From positions 10,376 through 74,375 of the forward strand of contig CAJUGD010000014.1 of NCBI GenBank assembly GCA_910586205.1: 64,000 nucleotides of DNA, given 5' to 3'. A program made the translations under genes and the position numbers. The number at the start of each line of letters is the position of its first letter. Within the stretch, counting starts at the first letter, position 1. Under the pieces are notes generated by a model. It was not told where the DNA came from and did no database searches. It saw only the letters and a list, made by a program, of their open reading frames with translations. Positions 54,743 through 62,866 of this stretch are shown piece after piece. The DNA comes from an uncultured Lachnospiraceae bacterium (GTDB taxonomy: Bacteria > Bacillota > Clostridia > Lachnospirales > Lachnospiraceae).

Positions 54743-55111
54743 ATGAAAACAGAAGTCATAAAGAAAAATAATACAGAGGTTGCAGTGGTGAGCAGTGAGG
54801 AACTTTTAATCACAGATGTCCAGTCTGCTTTAGACTTGATTATGACAGTAAAATACGAGACGGGATGTACAAATATGGTTGTAAACAAAGAGGCTGTTGT
54901 AAATGATTTCTTTGTCTTGAGTACTTGTCTGGCAGGAGAAATAATGCAGAAATTTATTAACTATGGTGTGAGATTTGCTATATACGGCGATTTTTCAAAA
55001 TATACAAGTAAGCCGTTAAAGGATCTTATGTATGAGTGCAATCAAGGAAAAGATATGTACTTTCAGCCAACAGCTTCACTTGCTGTTGACAAGCTTTCGG
55101 GATGTGCCTAA
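54743..55111 (+). CDS. DUF4180 family protein
   Basis: A 122-residue soluble protein (ATG 54743; GGAAAGGA 12 nt upstream; ATGs at 54731 and 54734 also in frame). It matches the DUF4180 layout: NTEVAVVSSEELLITDVQSA, LIMTVKYETGCTNMVVNKEA and ILQKFxNY-type EIMQKFINYGVRFAIYGDFS, then SKPLKDLMYECNQGKDMYF. Its function is unknown. Likely co-transcribed with the TetR-family gene 135 bp upstream and ended by the long hairpin at 55127. Confidence 0.85.
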   Translation: MKTEVIKKNNTEVAVVSSEELLITDVQSALDLIMTVKYETGCTNMVVNKEAVVNDFFVLSTCLAGEIMQKFINYGVRFAIYGDFSKYTSKPLKDLMYECNQGKDMYFQPTASLAVDKLSGCA

Positions 55112-55126
55112 AAAAGAATTTCATCG

Positions 55127-55185
55127 GCAAGGCGGAGAAGGGGGGCGATGCAGTGCGGTGACATCGCCTTTTTCCTCCGCCTTGC
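55127..55185. repeat. Long palindrome with 24-bp arms
   Basis: 55127-55150 and 55162-55185 pair over 24 bp with several G-T pairs and one A-C mismatch (outer stem GCAAGGCGGAG/CTCCGCCTTGC, inner stem GGCGATG/CATCGCC) around an 11-nt loop. It lies after the DUF4180 gene and could act as a terminator, but the arms are far longer than needed. Confidence 0.75.
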
Positions 55186-55247
55186 AGGCTGACAAAATAT
55201 TCGGCACTGACACTCTGAATACTGAACAGCGCTCTGGAACAGATGGA

Positions 55248-55520
55248 TTAGTTTTTCCAGCGCTTTAATGTGGGGAACCATTCCTGCATGATTTTTCTTG
55301 CTTCATCTTCCTTCATATCCGGATTGGCGGCAACCATGGGAGGTATGCATATCTCAATCATTTCTTCCATGGTGCCCTGAAAGGTAAACGCCCCCTTTTC
55401 AAAGCAATATTTACAGTATTCCTCATTTTTGTTTCCATCGCCATTCGTTCCGTACAGCTCGTCAGTATCTCCCATGGGCATGCCGCAGCATTGACAGAAT
55501 TTCTGATTCATCTTGGTCAT
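55248..55520 (-). CDS. Small zinc-ribbon domain protein
   Basis: A 90-residue protein with two Cys pairs near the N-terminus, FCQCCGMPM and EEYCKYCFEKG, the PF12674-type putative zinc ribbon, followed by a helical segment that ends in MQEWFPTLKRWK. ATG 55520 has GGAGG 8 nt upstream; ATG 55526 is too close to it. It lies 87 bp downstream of the WYL regulator gene and is on the same strand, so it may be co-transcribed and regulated by it. Confidence 0.85.
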   Translation of the reverse strand: MTKMNQKFCQCCGMPMGDTDELYGTNGDGNKNEEYCKYCFEKGAFTFQGTMEEMIEICIPPMVAANPDMKEDEARKIMQEWFPTLKRWKN

Positions 55521-55591
55521 TTTCATTTCCTCCGATTTTTGTGTGTTTAAGATTTATGATTTGCTTAAGCTGATGACAATATAACATACAT

Positions 55592-55614
55592 ATCCTGACA
55601 CCTTTTGTCAGGAT
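55592..55614 (-). terminator. Weak hairpin at the end of the WYL gene
   Basis: ATCCTGACA and TGTCAGGAT pair around five bases. On the minus strand no T-run follows; on the plus strand TTTATTTTTTTT does. Role uncertain. Confidence 0.3.
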
Positions 55615-56504
55615 TTATTTTTTTTGTAAATTTCCAGCGCCTGTGCAGCTAAAATTCCTCTCAGATATTCTGGCTCAATGATTTCAACCTGGGAGCCAAA
55701 GGAGAGCAAATACCCTACAAGCCATGAATCGATAGGCATTTCTGCATGAACAATGAAATCTCCGTTTTTCTGAATCTGGATTTCTGTCTGGTCAAATTCG
55801 TCATAGACCCGGTATGCGATTTCTTTTGGAAAGAGAAGAACAATCCGGGACGGTGTCTGAGGCTGATAGCCCTCTGTCTCCGGATAGGGCCTTGGCACAA
55901 AGGTCTGCTCCAATAGGTTCAGTTCCAGGATACGGTTCAGTTTGAATATACGAAAATCCTGTTTTTGCAGGCAAAAAGCTTTTAGATACCATTCCTTTGA
56001 TTTGTAGGACAGCTTTAATGGCCAAAGGATCCGTTCGCTTCTCCCGCTGCATGTGCTTTCGTAGATGATCTTGATTTCCAGGTGTCTGGTTATTGCTGTT
56101 TTCAGCATTTCAAACTTGGAGTTGTCACAGGTGGATTTCCCCCAGCGGGAAAAATCGATTTCCAGCCAATTTTCTGTGTCCATATGGAAAAGTCCGGACA
56201 GCTTTGTTAATGTTTCCTTTCCGGAAGATAAGCCTGTGGCAGACATACTTTGTATGGCTGTCAGTACCTCTTGTCTTTCTTTCTCAGACAGGACGGCCCG
56301 GTCAAGAATAAAATCATGGAGCAAACAGATTCCGCCGTTTCTTCCCGGCTCTGTGTAGACCGGAATCCCGGATCCGCTTAAGGCTTCGATATCCCGGTAA
56401 ATCGTCCTGGGAGAAACCTCGAATTTTTCCGCTAGTTCAGGGGCAGTGGTACGTCCCTTGTCTAAAAGATAGTATAAGATTTTAAACAGACGGCTGTCGG
56501 ACAT
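55608..56504 (-). CDS. YafY-type HTH/WYL transcriptional regulator
   Basis: A 298-residue regulator. The N-terminal HTH_11 domain is FKILYYLLDKGRTTAPELAE, then VSPRTIYRDIEALSGSGIPV. The WYL domain (residues ~140-220) holds KIIYESTCSGRSERILWPLK and KEWYLKAFCLQKQDFRIFKL, and a WCX-like C-terminal part follows. WYL proteins usually sense a ligand or nucleic acid and regulate a neighbouring gene. The zinc-ribbon gene downstream is a candidate. Confidence 0.9.
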   Translation of the reverse strand: MSDSRLFKILYYLLDKGRTTAPELAEKFEVSPRTIYRDIEALSGSGIPVYTEPGRNGGICLLHDFILDRAVLSEKERQEVLTAIQSMSATGLSSGKETLTKLSGLFHMDTENWLEIDFSRWGKSTCDNSKFEMLKTAITRHLEIKIIYESTCSGRSERILWPLKLSYKSKEWYLKAFCLQKQDFRIFKLNRILELNLLEQTFVPRPYPETEGYQPQTPSRIVLLFPKEIAYRVYDEFDQTEIQIQKNGDFIVHAEMPIDSWLVGYLLSFGSQVEIIEPEYLRGILAAQALEIYKKNKS

Positions 56505-56606
56505 CCCTTGCCTCCTCTTTCATTTATACATTATCAGATTCTTTTTTGCTTTTATCATATCACAATTTGGGAGGTATGAAAAATATTTTCAAAAGAATAT
56601 AAAAAG

Positions 56607-56635
56607 GAGAGTGGAAAATATGACTTTCCACTCTC
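56607..56635 (-). terminator. Terminator of the rubrerythrin gene
   Basis: GAGAGTGGAAA and TTTCCACTCTC pair perfectly; on the minus strand CTTTTT follows (56601-56606). Confidence 0.85.
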
Positions 56636-56641
56636 TGACAG

Positions 56642-57181
56642 TTAATAATTTTCTGCGTGAATTTCAAAATAGCTTTGGGGATGACTGCAGGTGGGGCATA
56701 CCTCAGGGGCATTGGTTCCTACCACAATATGTCCGCAATTACGGCATTCCCATACTTTAACCTCACTCTTTTCAAATACGGCTGCAGTCTCCACATTCTT
56801 CAAAAGGGCGCGGTATCTTTCTTCGTGGTGCTTTTCAATGGCGCCTACTAAACGGAACTTCTGAGCCAGCTCCGGAAAGCCTTCTTCTTCGGCTGTTTTT
56901 GCAAAGCCTTCATACATATCAGTCCACTCATAGTTTTCTCCGTCTGCTGCTGCGGCAAGATTTGCTTTGGTATCGCCGATTCCGTTCAGCTCCTTAAACC
57001 ACATCTTGGCATGTTCCTTTTCATTGTCTGCTGTCTTTAAGAATAGGGCGGCTATCTGCTCATAGCCTTCCTTTTTGGCGGCAGATGCAAAATAAGTGTA
57101 TTTGTTCCTTGCCTGGGATTCTCCGGCAAAGGCGGCCTCCAGATTCTTTTCTGTCTGTGTTCCTGCATAACGGTTGCTCAT
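56642..57181 (-). CDS. rbr: Rubrerythrin
   Basis: A 179-residue peroxide-reducing diiron/rubredoxin protein of anaerobes. The four-helix domain carries [32 protein letters not shown] and [19 protein letters not shown] ligands (Glu-x6-Tyr and Glu-x2-His patterns). The C-terminal rubredoxin domain has [10 protein letters not shown] and CPTCSHPQ (Cys-x2-Cys twice). It is monocistronic with its own promoter, an upstream palindrome and a terminator, consistent with oxidative-stress control. Confidence 0.96.
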   Translation of the reverse strand: MSNRYAGTQTEKNLEAAFAGESQARNKYTYFASAAKKEGYEQIAALFLKTADNEKEHAKMWFKELNGIGDTKANLAAAADGENYEWTDMYEGFAKTAEEEGFPELAQKFRLVGAIEKHHEERYRALLKNVETAAVFEKSEVKVWECRNCGHIVVGTNAPEVCPTCSHPQSYFEIHAENY

Positions 57182-57211
57182 ATTTATCTCTCCTTTTATA
57201 GAATGATGTTG

Positions 57212-57233
57212 GGGTCAAAATGTGTTTTGACCC
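57212..57233 (-). promoter_or_regulatory. Palindrome in the rubrerythrin leader (operator candidate)
   Basis: GGGTCAAAA-TGTG-TTTTGACCC is a perfect 9-bp inverted repeat, between the -10 box (57254) and the start codon. It could be a peroxide- or redox-regulator site or a leader hairpin; it does not match the classic PerR box well. Confidence 0.5.
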
Positions 57234-57253
57234 TGGTATCATATGATATATTA

Positions 57254-57282
57254 AATATAAAGAATGGGCCGGCATTTGTCAA
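57254..57282 (-). promoter_or_regulatory. Promoter of rubrerythrin
   Basis: On the minus strand TTGACA (57277-57282), a 17-nt spacer and TATATT (57254-57259). Confidence 0.75.
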
Positions 57283-57377
57283 GTCTGCACAATGATATCG
57301 GCATCATGAAAAAGAAGATGCTTTGACTTTATAACTGCACCGGCTCATGACGACTCAGCGAAATGATTTGTCATGTG

Positions 57378-57908
57378 CTACAAAGCACATTCCAACTGAC
57401 AATCAAAAGGCTCAGCCTGGACATGCTGCTGGTGATAGAGGGCTGCCTCCACACACCCCATCTTTTGATAAAATGCCTGACTTTCAACAGAGGAATGAGC
57501 GGAGATATATAACTTGGCTGCACCTTGCTGCCTTGCCCAGTTCTTTGCCGAAAGAAAAAGCTCTTTGCCGATTCCAAAGCCCCGCATATCTTCCGATACA
57601 TGGATGCTGGTCAAATCCAGATACCTTTGTTCTCCGCCAAACAGAGCAGACTCCACGGACACAAACCCTTTTAACTTCTTGTCATCAAAGGCGCCATAGA
57701 CAAAGCCGCCTGAACTTAATGTGTTTTTCAGACAGGATATTAAAACCTGATAATCTGCCTCTGTCCAGTCATCGATAAAGGGAACATCCTTGATAAGCCA
57801 CGTATCGTTTTCCCTGCGCCAGCATTTTGTGACAACCTGACGGCGGATAAAATACCGGAATAATTCCAGGCAAAGTTCATCTGAGGTTAAATTTCGGTAT
57901 AGGATCAT
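57378..57908 (-). CDS. GNAT family N-acetyltransferase
   Basis: A 176-residue acetyltransferase. The acetyl-CoA loop region reads DLTSIHVSEDMRGFGIGKEL, with the Arg-x2-Gly-x-Gly motif, followed by LFLSAKNWARQQGAAKLYIS and AFYQKMGCVEA, the standard GNAT end. ATG 57908 has AGGAGG 8 nt upstream. The substrate is unknown. A bidirectional terminator separates it from the TSUP gene, so it is likely a single-gene unit. Confidence 0.87.
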   Translation of the reverse strand: MILYRNLTSDELCLELFRYFIRRQVVTKCWRRENDTWLIKDVPFIDDWTEADYQVLISCLKNTLSSGGFVYGAFDDKKLKGFVSVESALFGGEQRYLDLTSIHVSEDMRGFGIGKELFLSAKNWARQQGAAKLYISAHSSVESQAFYQKMGCVEAALYHQQHVQAEPFDCQLECAL

Positions 57909-57940
57909 GTACAATTCCTCCTGAATGATTTGATAAACTT

Positions 57941-57972
57941 AAAAAAGGGCTGCCAGTAAGCAGTCCTTTTTT
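57941..57972. terminator. Bidirectional terminator
   Basis: AAAAAAGGGCTGC (57941-57953) pairs with GCAGTCCTTTTTT (57960-57972). It gives a T-run on both strands and ends the C_GCAxxG/TSUP operon on the minus strand. Confidence 0.85.
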
Positions 57973-57995
57973 AGAAAGTTGATTATCGGGCAATT

Positions 57996-58829
57996 TTATG
58001 CAATCAAAAGCTTGGTGTAAATATTCCAAACGCAAAGTCCCATAATAACAAAGATCAGAATAATGAACAGCTTGTCCACCGTACTTGTGGGGATTTTTTT
58101 ATTAATCTTTTTTCCGACAATTCCCCCATACACACCGCAGATCATCATGCCGATCAGCATCACCCACAGTCCTGGGTCTACATCCTGATAAAGCGCTTCG
58201 GGAACACTGCCTTTTATGAAGGTTACAATCAGGCTGGCAATCTGAGAGATCAGGATCATATACAAGGAATTTTGTGCGGCTGTTTTGGTAGGCATGGAAA
58301 GGAAGAAATACAGCACTGCCAGGTTCATCGGACCGCCGCCGATTCCTACAAAAGAGGATAAGGTTCCCAGACCAAAGCCAAGGAATATTAAAATCATAGG
58401 ATTGGTAACTTGGAGCGCCTTGTATTTTTTCTTATTCAAGGTGTAAATCAATGTCAGAAATACCGCAATCAACAGGGCCAGAGCCTGATATCCACCTACG
58501 ATTTCCCGATTGGCAGAGGAATTTTTGATGATATCATAGAGGTATTTGCCGATGACTCCTCCAATGGCAGAACCGACGGCAAGCCAGGTTGTGAGATTCC
58601 AGTCAATCAAGTTGTCGCTGCCGCCCTTTTTCGTGTTCATGGCCGAGCTGAGAACATTATAGCTGGTCATGGAAATAACGGTACAGGTGGATAGAAAGGT
58701 GATAGTGTTCACAGGCAGTACCCCTACTGCATCCAGTGCAGGCTTCATAAACACGCCGCCGCCTACACCGCAGATGGCGCCTACCACGGAGGCCAGAATG
58801 CTGACTGCAAAAAAGATTATATAAGTCAT
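57996..58829 (-). CDS. TSUP family transporter (TauE/SafE)
   Basis: A 277-residue membrane protein with about eight hydrophobic segments. Each half starts with a Gly-rich motif, VVGAICGVGGGVFMKPAL and LSSFVGIGGGPMNLAVL, as in sulfite/sulfoacetate exporters. ATG 58829 has GAGGA 5 nt upstream; ATG 58841 is an alternative. The substrate is probably a sulfur or organic anion but cannot be fixed. It follows the C_GCAxxG_C_C gene by 37 bp on the same strand, so the two form one operon. Confidence 0.9.
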   Translation of the reverse strand: MTYIIFFAVSILASVVGAICGVGGGVFMKPALDAVGVLPVNTITFLSTCTVISMTSYNVLSSAMNTKKGGSDNLIDWNLTTWLAVGSAIGGVIGKYLYDIIKNSSANREIVGGYQALALLIAVFLTLIYTLNKKKYKALQVTNPMILIFLGFGLGTLSSFVGIGGGPMNLAVLYFFLSMPTKTAAQNSLYMILISQIASLIVTFIKGSVPEALYQDVDPGLWVMLIGMMICGVYGGIVGKKINKKIPTSTVDKLFIILIFVIMGLCVWNIYTKLLIA

Positions 58830-58866
58830 ATGATTCCTCATTCTTTCTGTATTCTGATCATTGCAG

Positions 58867-59331
58867 CTACTTTTTTACCTTGTCTTCAAAATAGGTGGAT
58901 TCTTCAAACTGCCCGGGGAAAATGTGCTTTTCCACCAGGATCGCCGCGTCTGCGATGCAGTCTAAACAGGAGCGGAACTTGTCAGAACCGGAATCCTTTA
59001 AATCACCACAGGTAACGGTACGGTTTTTCTCAAAAAATTCTTTGGTAATGGTTCCTGCCAGAGCGTAGGATTCTTTTTTTGACTTGTTCTTTTTATCATC
59101 GTCCATGTGGCCGGTACTGGTGACAAATCCAGCCAGATACACAGCGCCTGAAATGGCACCGCAGGTTCCTAACCTGGCACCCATTCCGCTTCCAAAGGTT
59201 TCCATGCCCTTGAAACAGACCATGGGATCGAGTCCCAGAAGATCCGCATAAGTAACAGCCACAGCCTGAGAGCAGTTGTAGCCGCTTTTGGCGTAATAGT
59301 CTACCGCCGTTTGAGCTCTTGACTTTAACAT
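58867..59331 (-). CDS. C_GCAxxG_C_C family redox protein
   Basis: A 154-residue protein with the family's spaced Cys residues: SGYNCSQAVAVTYADLLGL, GARLGTCGAISGAVYLAG (the GxCGAxxG core), VTCGDLKDSG and FRSCLDCIADAAILVEKHIF. Members are predicted redox or metal-handling proteins of anaerobes, with no fixed reaction. ATG 59331 follows AAGGAGGC. It is the first gene of an operon with the TSUP transporter, suggesting handling of a sulfur-containing or thiol-reactive compound. Confidence 0.88.
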   Translation of the reverse strand: MLKSRAQTAVDYYAKSGYNCSQAVAVTYADLLGLDPMVCFKGMETFGSGMGARLGTCGAISGAVYLAGFVTSTGHMDDDKKNKSKKESYALAGTITKEFFEKNRTVTCGDLKDSGSDKFRSCLDCIADAAILVEKHIFPGQFEESTYFEDKVKK

Positions 59332-59362
59332 AAAAATGCCTCCTTGAAATATAATTTGGTTC

Positions 59363-59392
59363 ATTATAATATATCTCGTATGTTTTTGTCAA
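59363..59392 (-). promoter_or_regulatory. Promoter of the C_GCAxxG/TSUP operon
   Basis: On the minus strand TTGACA (59387-59392), an 18-nt spacer and TATAAT (59363-59368). Confidence 0.8.
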
Positions 59393-59402
59393 TGTGTTAC
59401 AA

Positions 59403-59646
59403 TATTGTGTTGTTCAGGGGTGTATATTTTGTTATTGTTCACTGAGTGTAATATATTGTATTATATAGGAAAAAGCCCTTTTGAAGAAAGAAATAATTTG
59501 TGATTTTGATGTTTGTGAAGACGAGTTGATTTTACGTTTTTTTGGGAAGCAGAAAAACGGTTTAGGCTGTATGCTCAGTCTTCTCGTGTATTGTATTCAC
59601 AAGGGCAGGCAATTCAAGAAATTTAAGAAATATTTTCCACTCGATA
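59403..59646. other. AT-rich gap between divergent promoters
   Basis: No gene or strong structure was seen in these 244 bases. They may hold distal regulatory sites for pckA. Confidence 0.4.
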
Positions 59647-59675
59647 TTGACTTTTAATTCACAAAGTGAGATAAT
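59647..59675 (+). promoter_or_regulatory. Promoter of pckA
   Basis: TTGACT (59647-59652), a 17-nt spacer and GATAAT (59670-59675). Confidence 0.7.
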
Positions 59676-59681
59676 AAAAGC

Positions 59682-59702
59682 AAATTTCGATTTACGAAAT
59701 TT
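59682..59702 (+). promoter_or_regulatory. Palindromic operator candidate at the pckA start site
   Basis: AAATTTCG-ATTTA-CGAAATTT is a perfect 8-bp inverted repeat lying at the expected transcription start, where a bound repressor would block transcription. The regulator is unknown. Confidence 0.55.
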
Positions 59703-59722
59703 AGATTAAAGGAGGAAATGGA

Positions 59723-61420
59723 ATGGCAACAAAAGCTTATTATCCAATTAGCGAGATCGGCAAAGGAAAGACAGGTTTTTCCAAGACCAGATCAATTATT
59801 GAGGCTGCTTTCTATGGGAATAATGTGGTAAAGGTTAACACCCTGAAGGAAGCATACGAGTTAGCAAAGAACTCACCAGGAACCATTGTAACCGATATGC
59901 CGGTTTACAGAGGCGAGGAATTTGGTCTGGAAAAAGACGCTAAAGTATTGCTGTTCAACGACGGTGCTATTACCGGCCGTTATGCTACTGCCCGCCGCAT
60001 TGCAGGGGAACCCGGAGTGGATTGCAATGCCCTGGACATTGTTGCCATGGATGCAGTCTACGAGTCCCGCTGGAAAACCATGTACCATGCAGAGGTATTT
60101 GTAGGTCTGGATCCGGAATTCATGGTGAAGGCTCACCTGCTTCTGCCGGAAGGGGAAGAGAACATCATGTACAACTGGATGCTGAACTTCCAGTATATGT
60201 CTGACGAGTATGTTAAAATGTACAAGAACTCCAAGGCAGTAGGCGACGGCAAGGAAGCGGATATTTACATTTTCTCTGATCCGCAGTGGACAGGCTCTGA
60301 CCGTCCCAACGTATCTTTAGACTGTCTGTCTGACCCGCAGAAGAAGACCCTGTGCTATTTCAATACTGAGACCAACTGTGCCTGCATCCTGGGCATGAGA
60401 TATTTCGGTGAGCACAAGAAGGGCACCCTGACCATGGCTTGGGCGATTGCCAACCGCAATGGTTATGCTTCCTGTCATGGCGGACAGAAAGAGTATCTGC
60501 TGGCTGACGGCAAAAAGTATGTGGCTTCTGTATACGGTCTGTCCGGATCCGGTAAGTCTACCCTGACCCATGCAAAGCATGGCGGCAAGTATGAGATTAA
60601 GGTTTTGCATGATGATGCTTTTGTAATTAACACCGATACCTGTGCATCCATCGCTTTGGAGCCTACCTACTTCGATAAGACTGCCGATTATCCTACTGGA
60701 TGTGAGGACAATAAGTACCTGCTTACTGCACAGAACTGTTCTGCAACTTTGGACGAGGAGGGTAAGCTGCAGCTTGTGACTGAGGATATCCGCAACGGCA
60801 ACGGCCGCGCCATTAAGTCCAAACTGTGGTCCCCGAACCGGGTAGACAAGATCGATGCTCCGGTAAATGCAATCTTCTGGATCATGAAGGATCCGACCAT
60901 TCCGCCGGTAGTAAAGCTGAAAGGCGCTTCCCTGGCTTCTGTAATGGGCGCAACTCTGGCTACTAAGCGTTCCTCCGCAGAGCGTCTGGCTCCTGGTGTG
61001 GATCCCAACAAGCTGGTTGTGGTTCCTTATGCAAACCCGTTCCGTACTTATCCTCTGGCCAATGACTATGAGAAGTTCAAAAAGCTGGTTGAGGAGAAGA
61101 ATGTAGACTGCTACATTGTCAACACCGGAGATTTCATGGGTAAAAAGGTAAAACCGGCTGATACCCTGGGGATTCTGGAAGCAATTGTTGAGGGCAAGGC
61201 TGACTTCCATAAATGGGGTCCGTTCTCTGATATTGAGATTCTGGATTGGGAAGGCTTTGTACCGGATATGAATGATGCAGAGTATGTTGGTCAGTTAAAG
61301 GCCCGTATGAATGACCGTGTCAGCGAGATTAAGAATTTTGCCGAGGCAAAGGAAGGCTATGATAAGCTTCCGGATGATGCATTGGCTGCAATTCAGAAGG
61401 TAGTGGATGAGCTGGCCTAA
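59723..61420 (+). CDS. pckA: Phosphoenolpyruvate carboxykinase (ATP)
   Basis: A 565-residue ATP-type PEPCK that interconverts oxaloacetate and PEP; in gut anaerobes it often works in the carboxylating direction. Kinase-1a P-loop VYGLSGSGKSTLTHAKHGGK near residue 270; the metal/oxaloacetate motif VLHDDAFVINTDTC follows; the adenine-binding region PNRVDKIDAPVNAIFWIMKD and ATLATKRSSAERL lie after it. It is somewhat longer than the ~530-540 residues of E. coli-type PckA. RBS AAAGGAGGAAATGG. Monocistronic, with promoter, palindrome and terminator. Confidence 0.95.
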   Translation: MATKAYYPISEIGKGKTGFSKTRSIIEAAFYGNNVVKVNTLKEAYELAKNSPGTIVTDMPVYRGEEFGLEKDAKVLLFNDGAITGRYATARRIAGEPGVDCNALDIVAMDAVYESRWKTMYHAEVFVGLDPEFMVKAHLLLPEGEENIMYNWMLNFQYMSDEYVKMYKNSKAVGDGKEADIYIFSDPQWTGSDRPNVSLDCLSDPQKKTLCYFNTETNCACILGMRYFGEHKKGTLTMAWAIANRNGYASCHGGQKEYLLADGKKYVASVYGLSGSGKSTLTHAKHGGKYEIKVLHDDAFVINTDTCASIALEPTYFDKTADYPTGCEDNKYLLTAQNCSATLDEEGKLQLVTEDIRNGNGRAIKSKLWSPNRVDKIDAPVNAIFWIMKDPTIPPVVKLKGASLASVMGATLATKRSSAERLAPGVDPNKLVVVPYANPFRTYPLANDYEKFKKLVEEKNVDCYIVNTGDFMGKKVKPADTLGILEAIVEGKADFHKWGPFSDIEILDWEGFVPDMNDAEYVGQLKARMNDRVSEIKNFAEAKEGYDKLPDDALAAIQKVVDELA

Positions 61421-61479
61421 GGTAAGAAAGTAAAAAGAATGTAAGTGAGACTGCTGCATAGTTTGTCAGGGTCTTTTAA

Positions 61480-61526
61480 GAGGCGGCAAGCCGGGAACCA
61501 GGGAGTTTCCGGCTTCCTCTTTATTT
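61480..61526 (+). terminator. Terminator after pckA
   Basis: GAGG..AAGCCGG pairs with CCGGCTT-CCTC (61480-61519), followed by TTTATTT. Confidence 0.75.
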
Positions 61527-61666
61527 GTGCGGGGAATATGCCAGGTGTTGTGCCTGGACGGCATTTGGCTCATTGTCTATAGGGAAAGTGACAGGATGAG
61601 CATGATTGTGGATAAGCCGAAATGCCGGCAGCAATGGAACGGATTTTAGAGAGGGAAGATTAAATA

Positions 61667-62335
61667 ATGAAGAAAAGATATGTGCTGTTTGATCTGGACG
61701 GGACGCTGACCGATTCTCGGGAGGGCATTGTCAATTCTATTGAGTATATGCTGGAGCATTATCAGATCAGGGTAAAGGATCGGGAGGAGCTGCAGCCCTG
61801 GCTGGGGCCGCCGTTAAAGGAAAGCCTGATGAAATACTGCGGGTTTCCAGAGGATAAGGCGTTAGAGGGCGTGTCAGTGTACCGGGAATATTTTGACCGG
61901 CAGGGAATTTTTGAGAATCAGGTGTACCCGGGCATTGAGGAAATGCTACAGGAGCTGAAGGAACAGGGATATCATCTGCTTGTGGCTACCTCTAAGCCAG
62001 AGACGGCGGCTGTGCGGGTACTGGAGCATTTTGGGCTGGCAGGGTATTTTGATTATATCGGAGGAGCCACTTTAGATGACAGCCGGGTCAGGAAAGGGGA
62101 TGTGATTCGTTATGTTCTGACTGCCTGCGGGGTGGAGGAAAAGGAGAGGGCAGTGATGGCAGGTGATCGGGAACATGATGTGAAGGGAGCTAAGGAGAAT
62201 GGCCTGGAGGTGATCGGGGCGCTTTACGGGTATGGGTCACGGGAGGAACTGATGGAAGCGGGAGCTGATTATCTGGCAGAAAGCCCGGAGGATATGGGGA
62301 AGCTTTTGAGGGAAATAGGAGAAAAGGGAGAATAA
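61667..62335 (+). CDS. HAD family hydrolase (phosphoglycolate phosphatase-like)
   Basis: A 222-residue HAD phosphatase with a C1 helical cap. Motif I FDLDGTLTDS (nucleophile and acid Asp), motif II VATSK, a Lys in RVRKGDVI and motif IV MAGDREHDVKGAKENG are all visible. It is close to PGP/pyrophosphatase-type members; the substrate is not determinable. ATG 61667 follows AGAGAGGGAAG. It is convergent with pyrI and shares a bidirectional terminator with it. Confidence 0.9.
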   Translation: MKKRYVLFDLDGTLTDSREGIVNSIEYMLEHYQIRVKDREELQPWLGPPLKESLMKYCGFPEDKALEGVSVYREYFDRQGIFENQVYPGIEEMLQELKEQGYHLLVATSKPETAAVRVLEHFGLAGYFDYIGGATLDDSRVRKGDVIRYVLTACGVEEKERAVMAGDREHDVKGAKENGLEVIGALYGYGSREELMEAGADYLAESPEDMGKLLREIGEKGE

Positions 62336-62387
62336 GATAAGCAAAAGAAAAAGATTTGTCCCAAGAAATAAGTGAATACAAAATAAA

Positions 62388-62423
62388 ATTCCGACAGCCT
62401 GTGTATATACAGGCAGCCGGAAT
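62388..62423. terminator. Bidirectional terminator between the HAD gene and pyrI
   Basis: ATTCCGACAGCCTGT pairs with ACAGGCAGCCGGAAT (one mismatch), flanked by A-rich sequence on the left and CTTTTG on the right. Confidence 0.8.
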
Positions 62424-62440
62424 CTTTTGAACAGAACAGA

Positions 62441-62866
62441 TTATTTGCTGTATTTTTCCTCACAATACATACACCGGTAGATCTCCTTAGGTTCATCTGC
62501 CAAATAGAATACGTGCGGAAGCTCTTGTTCGATGGAGGTGATGCATCGAGGATTTTTACATTTGATCACATTGGTAATCTTTTTTGGAAGCTTTAAGGCT
62601 TTTTTCTCCACAATTTTGTTGTCCTGGATAATATTGACTGTAATATTGTGGTCAATATAGCCCAAAATCTGTAAATCCAGTTTGTCCAGCCCGCCCTCGA
62701 TTTTGATAATGTCTTTGCGTCCCATTTTGCTGCTGCGGGCGTTTTTGATGATGGCTACCTGGCATTCCAGCTTGTCCAACCCCAGGTGATAGTAAATGTC
62801 CAGGCTCTTTCCGGCCTCAATATGGTCTAGTACGATTCCTTCGCTCAGTCCGCTGATGTTCAACAT
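62441..62866 (-). CDS. pyrI: Aspartate carbamoyltransferase regulatory chain
   Basis: The 141-residue regulatory subunit that binds nucleotide effectors and, through zinc, the catalytic chain. N-terminal [21 protein letters not shown]-terminal zinc site CKNPRC (Cys-x4-Cys) and CMYC (Cys-x2-Cys). It overlaps pyrB by 7 bp, so the subunits are made together. A PyrI-containing ATCase gives allosteric control by CTP/UTP/ATP in known members. Confidence 0.96.
   Translation of the reverse strand: MLNISGLSEGIVLDHIEAGKSLDIYYHLGLDKLECQVAIIKNARSSKMGRKDIIKIEGGLDKLDLQILGYIDHNITVNIIQDNKIVEKKALKLPKKITNVIKCKNPRCITSIEQELPHVFYLADEPKEIYRCMYCEEKYSK

Noticed and set aside
60317..61210. Minus-strand open frame of 297 codons
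   Set aside because: Antisense of pckA, with no motif or ribosome-binding site.
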